In this document: positions 23,996 through 33,351 of the stretch, one piece after another
Layout: each line of letters opens with the position of its first letter
How positions within the stretch are numbered: position 1 is the first letter of the stretch
Assembly: GCA_045637525.1 (NCBI GenBank)
Contig: JAZTZP010000128.1
Span: forward strand, 1-33,522
DNA length: 33,522 nucleotides
Origin: JAZTZP01 sp045637525
GTDB taxonomy: Bacteria; Bacillota; Clostridia; UBA1381
Direction: 5' to 3'
Translations under genes and position numbers: made by a program
The notes under the pieces: generated by a model
What the model was told of the DNA's origin: nothing
What the model saw: only the letters and a program-made list of their open reading frames with translations
Database searches by the model: none

Positions 23996-26506
23996 TTAAA
24001 ACCCAAAATCATCTGCAAAAGCAATATCCATAATGATTTCCTGTCTCAATACTTCAATATCATTTTTGTCGTCAAATGCCACAAGATAATACTTGCGGGA
24101 TTTGTTGTACTGCTTGTTCTTAAATGAGAATTTCATTCTAAAAACTCTCTTTGTAGTATCTGTATCTTTCTTATCGGCAATATAAATGTTTTCGTTTGAA
24201 ATCTTTTCATTATCATCCGATATGAAGTAGATACGATACGTTGTTTCCTTAACCACATCACTTACCGGCTCAGTCTGTATGAAGTCGAGTGTAGTGATAA
24301 GGTTTGTTATCTTATTTGTAAGACTTACGAGTGCAATCTGCGCATTTGTTGTTTCTTTCTTACCACGGTCAACCTTTACTTCAACGATAGGAATAAGAAG
24401 CTCCTGCGGTGAAGAACCACCATGAACATAATTTTGTCCACTACCCGCTACTTTGAATATATCGCTACCCAAAGGATATGATACATAAAGGTTGTCATTG
24501 TTTACACTATCAAGCGGCAATGACAATACTCCGTCAGAGGCGAGAGGAGCACTTGATACAGCGTAGCGCTTACCATACTTACCCGAAGATAAGTTACTGC
24601 CGCTAATTTTATCACTTTCGCTGAGCTTATCTCTCTTATATATAAAACCGTGATCTGCTGTAACAACAAAGTGATGAGTGTTTGCCTGTGATGAAATTCG
24701 GCGGATGAGTGTATGGATTTCTTCTATTGCTTCTTCACAAGCATTAAATACTTCATTTTCCGTTGCAGGATCATCACCGCGTCCGTCAACTTGGTTGTGA
24801 TAGATATAAACAACATCCTGCCCGGTAAATATCTCACGCAGTTCAGCCTGTTTCATCTGCTTTATAACATCATACTGAATACATTTGCTGTTAGGACTGT
24901 ACGCCTGAAGGATTTTTTCTTTTTGTTCTGTTGAAGCAGTAGGCTTACCGTCAACAATAACATTATAATCTTCGGTGTATTCAATCGTCTTATGCGGAAG
25001 AAGTGCAGCCATACCCAAGGCTGTGTAGGAAGGAAGAACACCCAATGCAACGGATATATCAACCTTACACTTTTCATCTGCCTGCATATTTTCATATAGA
25101 GTATGTGCCACTTCATATCTGAACGCATCAGAGATAATAACTGCTGTTCTTTCTTTGAAAGGCTTAACACTTCTTGAATAGAAGTCTTTTTGCAAAGGCA
25201 GTCTGGTAACGCCTTTTGCTTCGGAGAACTCTGCATTCCAATTTACCGTAATCTTATTCAGATATTCATTGGTATAAATATTTTCAACAAGCTCACGGAG
25301 ATTTTCAAACTGTGTTGTATCTTCAAGGCTATCGTAGAAGAAGTAGAAGTATCTATATTTGCGATCTATCTTGTATGAGTTTTCTGTATAATCTTTAATA
25401 ATATTATCAATGCCACTCTTAGGCTCATATTTGCCATACGCAATGATATTAAATGCATTCTCTATAATGAAGTACTCGCTACGGAACTTTTTACCAAAAT
25501 GCTGTTTACGGCGTTCTGCGCATATTTCAGGAATGGTTTTGCCGTCAAGTCTTGCACCAATATCTTCATTTCCAAGACGCTCTACAAGCCACTTGATAAT
25601 AAGCTCGTCCACGCCGGAGAAGAGATTACATTCAACAAGAGTTTCAATATCCAACTTTGCAAGGTGTTCCTTGCCGTTTATTGCATTGTAAACAATTTCA
25701 GAAATCTCGTCATATCTGCCGCCATAAAGGTAACTGTTCATCAGATTATCAGTAAAGGTCATAATATTACCGAACTTGTATGATACAAATGGTTTCCACG
25801 CTTGCGGCATATCAGCATGAATAACACGGGATGCGTAGGTTACAAACATTGTGATAATGAACTTCTCCAAAGTAGGCTTTGAATCATTGTACCCAAAGTT
25901 TGTATCTGCCTGCTGCCAGAAAGCATCCAGCAAATCATACTTTTCAAATTCAGCAAGGTATTTGTTATCTTCAAGACCATCATCCGTAAGAATACAGCGC
26001 AACACTTCTTCAAAGGATGCAGTCTTGCTCTTACAAAGAACGCTCATTAAAGCAACTTCAATTGTAGAACGGTTAAATGTTTCAATCTCTAAATCATAGA
26101 ACTTCTGTGTTCTGTCTTTGTTTGCAAAGAACTTGATATAGTGCTGAATAACAGGCTTGTATTTTTCGTCAATACCCAAATCAAGAGTTAGGAGAGAGGC
26201 GCGATCAGCAAAGAACTCTTTTGAATAACGGATAGTATCCGCAAGGTGATTATCTCTGATGGCAGGCTTAGCAAAAGGAGCATAAACAAGGTAGTGAGTA
26301 GTTGTATCTACACACTCCAAGAAATGCTTGATATAGAATTGGTTATCCGGCTCTAACTGCAAAATCTTTGCATTATCAAGCTCCATTGTTTCTATATCTT
26401 CTTTGAACTCTGCATTTGCATCGTACCAAAAGACAAGTTTACGCACGTCTCCCGTAAACTCGCTGTTTAATTTATCAAGTATTTGTTTTAAATTAAGCTC
26501 TGCCAT
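23996..26506 (-). CDS. pglZ: BREX-1 protein PglZ (alkaline-phosphatase-superfamily)
   Basis: This 836-aa BREX core protein is predicted to be a metal-dependent phosphatase/nuclease-type enzyme. The N-terminal start (LKQILDKLNSEF..RKLVFWYDANAEF) is typical of type A PglZ. The alkaline-phosphatase fold lies at about 450-710: 'VIISDAFRYE' (Asp460 metal ligand), 'YTALGMAALLP' (Thr495 as nucleophile candidate), 'HNQVDGRGD' (His570, Asp574), 'VVTADHGF' (Asp618-His619) and 'HGGSSPQE' (His695). All expected metal sites therefore appear present. The C-terminal 125 residues are beta-rich. AGGAG lies nine bases before the ATG. It follows the YaaC-like gene by 16 bases and precedes brxL by 24. Exact chemistry in BREX is not settled. 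Confidence 0.93.
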   Translation of the reverse strand: MAELNLKQILDKLNSEFTGDVRKLVFWYDANAEFKEDIETMELDNAKILQLEPDNQFYIKHFLECVDTTTHYLVYAPFAKPAIRDNHLADTIRYSKEFFADRASLLTLDLGIDEKYKPVIQHYIKFFANKDRTQKFYDLEIETFNRSTIEVALMSVLCKSKTASFEEVLRCILTDDGLEDNKYLAEFEKYDLLDAFWQQADTNFGYNDSKPTLEKFIITMFVTYASRVIHADMPQAWKPFVSYKFGNIMTFTDNLMNSYLYGGRYDEISEIVYNAINGKEHLAKLDIETLVECNLFSGVDELIIKWLVERLGNEDIGARLDGKTIPEICAERRKQHFGKKFRSEYFIIENAFNIIAYGKYEPKSGIDNIIKDYTENSYKIDRKYRYFYFFYDSLEDTTQFENLRELVENIYTNEYLNKITVNWNAEFSEAKGVTRLPLQKDFYSRSVKPFKERTAVIISDAFRYEVAHTLYENMQADEKCKVDISVALGVLPSYTALGMAALLPHKTIEYTEDYNVIVDGKPTASTEQKEKILQAYSPNSKCIQYDVIKQMKQAELREIFTGQDVVYIYHNQVDGRGDDPATENEVFNACEEAIEEIHTLIRRISSQANTHHFVVTADHGFIYKRDKLSESDKISGSNLSSGKYGKRYAVSSAPLASDGVLSLPLDSVNNDNLYVSYPLGSDIFKVAGSGQNYVHGGSSPQELLIPIVEVKVDRGKKETTNAQIALVSLTNKITNLITTLDFIQTEPVSDVVKETTYRIYFISDDNEKISNENIYIADKKDTDTTKRVFRMKFSFKNKQYNKSRKYYLVAFDDKNDIEVLRQEIIMDIAFADDFGF

Positions 26507-26522
26507 ATATAAATTCTCCTAC

Positions 26523-27701
26523 CTATTTTATATTAGTACACATAACATCCTGCCCTGTAATTTCCGCAGCTAATTCATCAACAAACTGATCTATCGCGAG
26601 TGTGAGAAATTCGTGAATTAACCAGTTTTCTTTAGAGTCTAATAAATGAGCTAATTGTTCTGGTTTATATCTGACAATTTCGCTTATGCGATGCATTGCA
26701 GCCATAATAATTAGCATGTTATTCAGATTCAACACGTCCGGGTTGGTTAATTTTGACCTTTTTAAATACCAAAGTCTTTTACTTGATCTAATATATTGAA
26801 ATTCTTTTCTTAGCTCATCATTTCCATTTCTAAACTCTGCCGATAAACTATCAGAACTATTTCTTCTAGTTCCATTAACACTTTGAAGAACAAAATTATT
26901 ATTGTCACTAACTCTAAATTTTGAAGAAATGCTAGATATATACACATTAGGAATGGAAAGTGGGGAAACACCGAACAAAGAACTCTCCAGCTCAAATTTC
27001 AAATATAGATTTGAATCATTTCCTTTATAGTAACATGGCGATTGTGATGTTTTAATAGGCAAAAACAATTCAGGCACCTTTGCACCTCGTTGGGGGTTAT
27101 AGGTTGTTATATATGCTCTATGTATGAATGCCATATTATATAATAATTTTTTTAATGCAATAGTATTGTTCTTTCCACTAGGCCAAATAGTGTCAAAATC
27201 AGATTCGAGCATTTTACCAAACATTGTAAACACGCCTTTGTTTTGACGACCTACAGCAATATTTGCAAGATCGTTTCCGGATGCAGTAATACTTTCAAAC
27301 AACCCGTGCCTTGAAAAATGCTCCACAAAATCTTCTATATAATCACATTTAAACGACAAAAAAGCCTTTACCGCATTCAACATCGAATAATAAGAAGCCA
27401 GTGGCACAGATTCTATTGGAAGAATCTGTGCAGCCTGGTAGAACGTCATTGCCTGTTTCCAATAAAACGAATAGTGATACTTTCTTTCATCGCCGTATTT
27501 AGGTTTTGAAACAGTTGCATTACGATATTTCATTGCCTTTTTGTGACTTGCAAAAAAGAAGTCTATATAAGTGAAAATATCCTCGGTTAAAACAGTTTGG
27601 CTACCAAATACCGTAGATGTATAACTTTTCCCCATTTGAAGTTTTCGATTTTTATATTGATATGGCGTTTCATCCACCACAACAGATGTTCTTCTTGGCA
27701 T
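26523..27701 (-). CDS. YaaC-like protein between pglX and pglZ
   Basis: This 392-aa protein looks like the YaaC family from 'YWKQAMTFYQAAQILPIESVPLASYYSMLNAVKAFLSFK' (about 80-118) followed by 'HFSRHGL' (about 128-135); this combination of a helical repeat-like core and a His-Gly motif is what I recognise. The remainder is helical with no catalytic motif I can name. YaaC family function is unknown, though members occur near restriction and defence genes. GAGGAT overlaps the region of the PglX stop and lies five bases before the ATG. The gene starts nine bases after pglX ends. Sitting inside the BREX core, not at its edge, it may be a working subunit or an accessory defence gene. Codon use looks more AT-rich than in pglZ. 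Confidence 0.72.
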   Translation of the reverse strand: MPRRTSVVVDETPYQYKNRKLQMGKSYTSTVFGSQTVLTEDIFTYIDFFFASHKKAMKYRNATVSKPKYGDERKYHYSFYWKQAMTFYQAAQILPIESVPLASYYSMLNAVKAFLSFKCDYIEDFVEHFSRHGLFESITASGNDLANIAVGRQNKGVFTMFGKMLESDFDTIWPSGKNNTIALKKLLYNMAFIHRAYITTYNPQRGAKVPELFLPIKTSQSPCYYKGNDSNLYLKFELESSLFGVSPLSIPNVYISSISSKFRVSDNNNFVLQSVNGTRRNSSDSLSAEFRNGNDELRKEFQYIRSSKRLWYLKRSKLTNPDVLNLNNMLIIMAAMHRISEIVRYKPEQLAHLLDSKENWLIHEFLTLAIDQFVDELAAEITGQDVMCTNIK

Positions 27702-27710
27702 ATTCTATCC

Positions 27711-30700
27711 TCAAATCTTTGCTAAAATATCAAGTTTTGTTCCGTCAGAAGCTGTCTGAACTTTTTCGTAGTTCACCTTAACACCGTCATCCAAATCAAT
27801 ACCGATACGTGAAAGAGCCAAGTGAGCAACCTTTGCATCGTATTCTTTGGTTTCTTTGAGCTGCTTCTGTAATTTTTCTTTACGCTTTGTTGCAGCAGAA
27901 ATTTCTTTATTATCTCTACTGTTATCTATTGTGTCCTGCATACGTTCAAGCTCTTTTTCATATACACGTTGCATACGGTGCAGATATTCAACACGCATAT
28001 TACCGATAGTATCTTCATTCCATCTGTGCATATAGCAAATTGCCTTAAATCCATTTTGCTTACCACTATCGAACATCCAATAAATTGGGCGTTTTCCCGA
28101 TGTTGCATTCGAACAATAGCTCGCATGTTCCTTGATGAAATTGTTTAAAAAATAATTTCTTATTATTTCTCTACTAGTTTGTCCTTTGCAATCAAGCGAA
28201 GATGCGATATAATCCAAATTTTCTTCTACATGCTCTACTCCGAATGCCTTTTTTAAGAAATACTCAATTTTCCCAACAACATCATCTTCAAAATATTCTT
28301 CGTCAGTAATTGGAATACAATTATCCTCATCTGGAATAATTGTAATACATTTTTTATCATTCCATTCGCCGCCTGCATAAGCTATTCCTTCGTAATCTAA
28401 GGAATATCTTCCCAATAGGCAACCAATAATATATGATAATAAGCTTTTTATATCTTTTTCCCTGTCTGCTCTTCTCACAGAAATATACTTATCACTTACA
28501 TCAAATGATATTTCATCTTCTAACCCATATATTTCCGCTAATCTTTTATTAATTTTTTCTTCGTTTGCTTTCATTGCAGCAAACCTTTCATCGCATTTTT
28601 CTTTCCATTTTTCCCAAGCTTCTGAAAGTTTTTTTGTGTTGTTTAATAACGGATGACGTTTAAATTCCCACGAAAATTCGTATTCGTCCCATTCTTCTTT
28701 TGATAGAGCTATGTTTTCTGCTGCCCATTTTTTCAAATCAACATCTCTAAAAATATCATCCTGAATCGGCAAAGACGCAATATGACTTCCCTCATAGTTT
28801 AATGTTGGCGATAAAACCGATAAAATTTTCATTGCTATGTTTGAATTAAGAAACGCCATTAACGTTGGTATTTTGTCATGGGCAAACAAACAAGCACCTG
28901 CCACATCAAAAATTGATCCACATGGGCGATATCTAAATGCAATAGAACCTGATGATATTTTAGACCAAGTAGCACACTCCAAAAAATAATATTCAGTATT
29001 TGGAACTGTTGAGCGAATATGACCTTTTTCATCAGCAAAATTTTTAATCTCAAAACCGGAATTCTGCCAATTAACAACACAATCGTGATTGCCATACCAT
29101 TTTCTGTATTTGCCTCCCTTATTGTATGGAACCCATTTTGTATTTGTACTTAAAAAATCCCTCTCGTTCTTTGCGTCAAAACAACAATTGTTATAGTCAA
29201 CTTCAAACCATAATCTTGTAAATTTATTATTATCAGCAGTTGTCATACCCAATCGCGTTGTTGCAACTTCTGAAAGCGGATGAAAAGTTTCAAATATCCT
29301 AAGCATTTTATTGCTAAAGCTATATGCTATTGGTTTTCCAGCTAAAGATAAAAACGCTTTTTGATTTGGATAGTAATAATTATCTTTGTTAAAGAACTCT
29401 TTTTGTTTTTGCTCTTTCTGTGAATAACAATATTCAACCAATCGTATTGCTATCATTTTTTTATTAACAATATTAGCTCTATTAATCCATGCTACAATCG
29501 GGTTGTGCCCAACTTTACCCTCAAACAATTCGGTTCCAAAATCAACAATAGAATCAAAAGAATGGTTCAAAAGCACATAATTTCTGATAGATTCAAATCT
29601 TGATAAAGTCATCCAAGAATTAGTAGTTATAAATGAAACAAACCCATACGGTTGTACTAAGTTTTCTAAAGCATGTTTATACATAACCATACTTAAATCG
29701 TGTTTAACTTCTTGATAATTATCTTTTATATATTTATCAAGTTTAGGGCTAAATCTTGAATTGCCTAAATAAGGAGGATTTGTTACAACCACATGATATT
29801 TCTGTGCCATTGTGTGGGCTTGTTTTATAAGAGGTAATACAATAGCCGTTGTTTCCATTTGATAACCCTGACCAAAAATATCATCGTAGAAACTATCTTT
29901 GATTTCTTCGATTCTTTTATACAACTGCTCAAAATTTACATTTGTAATATTAAGTATGCTACCATATTCTGTTGCATCATGTAATTCATCACAAATAGTT
30001 GTTAAATCCTTTTCAATATTTGCATCACCATTAGAAATGAATTTAATAAGGTCATTACTTATTTCATTGCTTTCTTTGATTGCAAATAAGTTAGGTGTAA
30101 TACCTTCGGTTAAAATACGGCGGTTGTACTGACGAGCTTTCATCATTACCGCAAAATATGCAAATTGATATGCACGGGTATCAATATCAAGTCCGTGAAT
30201 GTTATTTATTAAAATGCTCCTTGCAGCATCACGCTGAGTATAACCATAGCTTTCATAAATCTGCATTAGAACCTCAAAAGCATACACAAGAATATGACCG
30301 CTTCCCATACAAGGATCTAGCACCATAATTTCTTCAGGCGTAATATTGTTGAATATACATCCTATATTGTCAAGTTTCTTTTGAGTTTCATCATCTTGCT
30401 CAAGATCATTAAGGAAATATTCCCAATTGGATTTTAGTGTGCATTCAGGTGAACGTTCTTCCCATAGCTTTCCAAGTGAGTTTTGGACCATATATTTAAT
30501 CGCCCAATCGGGAGTGTATATGGTAGTGGCAGCAGGTAACAATTCCTTTGGCAATCTGCTTTTTGAAAAATTACCATCGTAAACCATTTCATTTTGCTCA
30601 GTATTATAGTATTGATACAACCAACCTATAATTTCAACTTGACCATTTACTTTTCCGTTTTCATCAACGGTTTCAATGTCAAAGTCTTTTTCTTCAATAT

Positions 30701-31337
30701 CGTGAACAAGATGACTTACCACGCCGTCAGTATCGGTAAAGGAGATAGTAAGAAGAAGCTCTGTGTAGTCATCTGTCTTTTCAAACAGTTCCGGTAAAAT
30801 TTCGTGAAGCTTGTTACATTGTTTTATAAAAAGCATACGGAACAATTCATCAAGTTTGTTTTCGTCCTTGAGTTGAACAACTTTGTCTTGCTCAAAAGGA
30901 GTAAATTCTAAATCAGTATCAAAAGGAGTAGTTACAAAGTCAGGCTCATTCTTGGCAGGATTTTCAGAAGAAAGCACACGAATACCGGAAGGCAAATAAT
31001 CATTGACTTCCATAAAGCGTATAGCAATAAGACGGTTAAACCAAGTGTAGGCAACCTCTTCAACGATATACTCAAAGGCTTCCTTATATGTCTTTGAGGT
31101 TTTTTCTTTTCTCTTGATTGCATCCACAAGTGCTTTACGCTGAGCGATTTCATTACCCGAAACCTCTGCGTAATCCTTTGTGCCAATATCAAAGAACTGT
31201 AAGTCCTTTGTAGAAATAGGAAGTGGCTCGGCAATACCACTATCCGTAATGCCAAGCATTCCTGCCTTATATGTAATATCAGATATGAGCTTTCTACGAG
31301 CCCATACTGCAAAGTTTTTGATAGCTGTTTTATTCAT
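27711..31337 (-). CDS. pglX: BREX-1 adenine-specific DNA methyltransferase PglX
   Basis: This 1208-aa enzyme of BREX transfers a methyl group from S-adenosylmethionine to N6 of adenine in a short non-palindromic site, marking host DNA as self. Motif I is 'VLDPCMGSGHILVYAFE' (Asp341-Pro-Cys-Met-Gly-Ser-Gly347). The catalytic motif is Asn520-Pro-Pro-Tyr523 in 'VVVTNPPYLGN'. The N-terminal 'MNKTAIKNFAVWARRKLI' and 'EIAQRKALVDAIKRKEKT' are characteristic of PglX of type 1 systems. The C-terminal half should hold the target-recognition region, and a coiled coil lies near 1130-1175. The length is full for the family, with no frameshift seen. AGGATAA immediately precedes the ATG, with GAGG at nine bases. 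The gene starts 15 bases after the 279-aa unknown gene. Confidence 0.95.
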   Translation of the reverse strand: MNKTAIKNFAVWARRKLISDITYKAGMLGITDSGIAEPLPISTKDLQFFDIGTKDYAEVSGNEIAQRKALVDAIKRKEKTSKTYKEAFEYIVEEVAYTWFNRLIAIRFMEVNDYLPSGIRVLSSENPAKNEPDFVTTPFDTDLEFTPFEQDKVVQLKDENKLDELFRMLFIKQCNKLHEILPELFEKTDDYTELLLTISFTDTDGVVSHLVHDIEEKDFDIETVDENGKVNGQVEIIGWLYQYYNTEQNEMVYDGNFSKSRLPKELLPAATTIYTPDWAIKYMVQNSLGKLWEERSPECTLKSNWEYFLNDLEQDDETQKKLDNIGCIFNNITPEEIMVLDPCMGSGHILVYAFEVLMQIYESYGYTQRDAARSILINNIHGLDIDTRAYQFAYFAVMMKARQYNRRILTEGITPNLFAIKESNEISNDLIKFISNGDANIEKDLTTICDELHDATEYGSILNITNVNFEQLYKRIEEIKDSFYDDIFGQGYQMETTAIVLPLIKQAHTMAQKYHVVVTNPPYLGNSRFSPKLDKYIKDNYQEVKHDLSMVMYKHALENLVQPYGFVSFITTNSWMTLSRFESIRNYVLLNHSFDSIVDFGTELFEGKVGHNPIVAWINRANIVNKKMIAIRLVEYCYSQKEQKQKEFFNKDNYYYPNQKAFLSLAGKPIAYSFSNKMLRIFETFHPLSEVATTRLGMTTADNNKFTRLWFEVDYNNCCFDAKNERDFLSTNTKWVPYNKGGKYRKWYGNHDCVVNWQNSGFEIKNFADEKGHIRSTVPNTEYYFLECATWSKISSGSIAFRYRPCGSIFDVAGACLFAHDKIPTLMAFLNSNIAMKILSVLSPTLNYEGSHIASLPIQDDIFRDVDLKKWAAENIALSKEEWDEYEFSWEFKRHPLLNNTKKLSEAWEKWKEKCDERFAAMKANEEKINKRLAEIYGLEDEISFDVSDKYISVRRADREKDIKSLLSYIIGCLLGRYSLDYEGIAYAGGEWNDKKCITIIPDEDNCIPITDEEYFEDDVVGKIEYFLKKAFGVEHVEENLDYIASSLDCKGQTSREIIRNYFLNNFIKEHASYCSNATSGKRPIYWMFDSGKQNGFKAICYMHRWNEDTIGNMRVEYLHRMQRVYEKELERMQDTIDNSRDNKEISAATKRKEKLQKQLKETKEYDAKVAHLALSRIGIDLDDGVKVNYEKVQTASDGTKLDILAKI

Positions 31338-31352
31338 TTATCCTAACCTCTT

Positions 31353-32192
31353 TTATAGTGTTTGTATAAACTGTTCTATTTGCTCAATTAAATTATTCCA
31401 ATCCGCATTAGTTACCGCTCCTGCAACTAATGTAATAGCTGCTTTATTAGTAACATCAAAAACAAATTTTCTGATTCCATTCAGCGCTTTTTGTAATCTA
31501 CTCTTTTTAGGTATAGGAGATTTTACTTGTTCTGCTACGGATTCTAAGTCATCTTTAACGTCTTCAATTGCATCTTCTGAAACATCTGTCATATCACTTA
31601 ACGATGTGAGAATCTTCTCAGATAACTTCAAAATATCTGAATTTAAATTCACTGTGTTTTGTGAGTTTATTTCGCCCGAACCCTGTGTGTTTATTGTGCC
31701 ATAGTTATCTCCAAAATGTTGTACTATTGATGCAGATTTTGCGGTATCTTCAACAACAATCATTTCCATAGAAATTTGGTCGTTAATAAAATCAATCAAA
31801 GGTTTAAATGCTTTGTCTGCAAACTTCTGAATTTGATTGTTTATATTTCTGTCTGACCAACTATACGACATCGCTTGATGTCTTACATTGGTTTCTTCTG
31901 ATGTAACTATAAATGTCATATAATCATACTGAGCCTTCAAGTGAAGGTTTTCATCATCCGGAAAATTGAACTCAGCCCAATCGCCCGTATCAATGAGAAA
32001 ACATTGTTTAAAGTCGTAATCAATATCTGAAATTCTTTCGTTTAAAATAGCTGATATTGTATTATTTTCATTTATATATTTTAAGAAACGAGATAAATTA
32101 ACATCAGCATTATCAATATTACTATTTAATAAATTGCTTGAAAGTCTTCTAAATTCTAAACTCAATTTCCTCAATTCTGTTAAGTTGCTCAT
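31353..32192 (-). CDS. Unknown protein coupled to the zinc-ribbon gene
   Basis: This 279-aa protein has no family I recognise. I chose the ATG at 32192 because it overlaps the previous stop as ATGA and has GGGGTGG about five bases upstream; a longer reading frame starts at 32240. Residues 1-150 are mixed helix/strand ('SLEFRRLSSNLLNSN', 'DWAEFNFPDDENLHLKAQYDYMTFI'). Residues 159-184 form a Gly/Asn-rich patch (HFGDNYGTINTQGSGEINSQ), which I have seen in unknown proteins next to defence genes. A helical acidic region (185-230) follows, and a mildly hydrophobic end (240-279, 'AAITLVAGAVTNADWNNLIEQIEQFI') could contact membrane or a partner. No catalytic motif is evident. Its place between the brxC-like end and pglX suggests an accessory defence protein. 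Confidence 0.7.
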   Translation of the reverse strand: MSNLTELRKLSLEFRRLSSNLLNSNIDNADVNLSRFLKYINENNTISAILNERISDIDYDFKQCFLIDTGDWAEFNFPDDENLHLKAQYDYMTFIVTSEETNVRHQAMSYSWSDRNINNQIQKFADKAFKPLIDFINDQISMEMIVVEDTAKSASIVQHFGDNYGTINTQGSGEINSQNTVNLNSDILKLSEKILTSLSDMTDVSEDAIEDVKDDLESVAEQVKSPIPKKSRLQKALNGIRKFVFDVTNKAAITLVAGAVTNADWNNLIEQIEQFIQTL

Positions 32193-32641
32193 ATATCCAC
32201 CCCACAATACGGACAAAATACTTTTGATGCTCCTGCACAATACAGGACTTTCATATGACGGTTACAACAGCTACACTCAAACTCCGTTTCTGCTGTATCC
32301 TTGTCTTTTAGTTCTTTGGTTGCCACTTTTTTAAGCGGTTTATAAGTCATCTTGATTAAACCTTTACTCCTATTGATAGACTTGGTCATTTTACCAAAAG
32401 CTTTGTTTAATTCTTCCATAGCGTAGTTATATGCCAGCGCTTGTGCTTTTTCTATAACCTCAGACGAAAGAAAAGCATTTTTTTCTTTTGTCAAACCACA
32501 ATATGGGCAAAACAAATCTTCAAATGGCTCATCATCGCTTTGATATTCGCCGGCTTGTAATTTGAATTCGGAACCACAAAAAGGACACTCAAAGGTAACA
32601 TATCCTTCGCTATCTCCTTGAATAGTAAATGATATTTCCAT
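32189..32641 (-). CDS. Double zinc-ribbon protein within the BREX locus
   Basis: This 150-aa protein has two four-cysteine zinc ribbons: Cys19-x2-Cys22 with Cys45-x2-Cys48 ('ECPFC', 'FCPYC') and Cys123-x2-Cys126 with Cys143-x2-Cys146 ('CSCC', 'FCPYC'). A positively charged helix lies between them (about 60-110, 'EVIEKAQALAYNYAMEELNKAFGKM'). Such ribbons bind nucleic acid or other proteins. No enzyme domain is visible. AAAGGAGGG lies ten bases before the ATG. The gene follows the 229-aa gene by 20 bases, and its TGA overlaps the next gene's ATG, so the two products are probably made in a fixed ratio. I read it as the partner or sensor half of a two-gene accessory module; that is inference. Confidence 0.75.
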   Translation of the reverse strand: MEISFTIQGDSEGYVTFECPFCGSEFKLQAGEYQSDDEPFEDLFCPYCGLTKEKNAFLSSEVIEKAQALAYNYAMEELNKAFGKMTKSINRSKGLIKMTYKPLKKVATKELKDKDTAETEFECSCCNRHMKVLYCAGASKVFCPYCGVDI

Positions 32642-32661
32642 ATTTATTTTGCCCTCCTTTA

Positions 32662-33351
32662 CTAAAATTCGATGTTAATAATAGTATCTGCTTCAAGCGA
32701 GTTCATCAATTTATGTTCAAGCTCTGCAACATACTTTTTAACATCTTCAGCAGTTTCTATCTGCCAAGTTGTTTGAGTGTTGATTTGTTTTATGCTGATT
32801 GTTCTTTGCTTTTTAACCGGAGCAGGTGGCGGAGTAACAACAACGGTTGTGTCTTCGTTTCCTTTATTGTCATCATCACCGGGTTCAACGGGTGGTGTTG
32901 CTTCAGCAATCATTCTTGCTTCTTCAGCACTAATTTCATTTAAGCAACGAACCTTAAGAGCATCTGCTTCGATTTTAATATTCTGAAGTGTAGCTACATT
33001 GTTACAATGTTCAGCCTTGTCTTTTATTTCAATAAATAACTTATGGAACTTGTCCGAAAGCTTATCGTGACAAAGTTTGCCTTTAAGTTCGTCAAATACA
33101 CGAACTCTTGCTTCTTCAATAGCAGCTTCAACATCACCGCTAATGCTACCGATAGCTCCAATTGGATTCCATTCTTTGTTGCTATTGGCTAAATAAATTT
33201 CCATACCACCTGTATCACCACTAATAACAATACAAGTAGAACCTAATGTAATATATTTATTTTCAATATCTTGCATATCTGCGGTAGTGTCGCAAATATG
33301 TTCATATGTTACTACATTATCGAGGCTGCCTCGTTTTGACATAATTGTCAT
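32662..33351 (-). CDS. Chimeric protein: phage-type N-terminus joined to a BrxC-like C-terminus
   Basis: Two parts stand out in this 229-aa protein. Residues 1-62 ('MSKRGSLDNVVTYEHICDT', 'YITLGSTCIVISGD', 'MEIYLANSNKEW') read like small phage structural/decoration-type proteins. Residues about 74-229 resemble the C-terminal end of BREX ATPase BrxC as I remember it: a helical segment with 'NNVATLQNIKIEADALKVRCLNEI', a Pro-rich linker (152-180), and the tail 'TISIKQINTQTTWQIETAEDVKKYVAELEHKLM...DTIINIEF'. The P-loop ATPase part of BrxC (about 1000 residues) is absent. The position just upstream of the pglX side is where brxC belongs. AAGGAGG lies eight bases before the ATG, which directly follows the previous TAA. 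So it is either a functional fusion, a decayed brxC, or a join made in assembly. No database search was possible. Confidence 0.6.
   Translation of the reverse strand: MTIMSKRGSLDNVVTYEHICDTTADMQDIENKYITLGSTCIVISGDTGGMEIYLANSNKEWNPIGAIGSISGDVEAAIEEARVRVFDELKGKLCHDKLSDKFHKLFIEIKDKAEHCNNVATLQNIKIEADALKVRCLNEISAEEARMIAEATPPVEPGDDDNKGNEDTTVVVTPPPAPVKKQRTISIKQINTQTTWQIETAEDVKKYVAELEHKLMNSLEADTIINIEF

Noticed and set aside
27711..31337. Stand-alone type II restriction-modification enzyme
   Set aside because: The N-terminal sequence and the neighbouring pglZ and brxL identify it as PglX of BREX; no endonuclease motif was seen.
31180..31704. Plus-strand open frame of 174 codons across the pglX start
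   Set aside because: It is antisense to pglX and the 279-aa gene, both of which have good starts and family or overlap support; the translation has no recognisable features.
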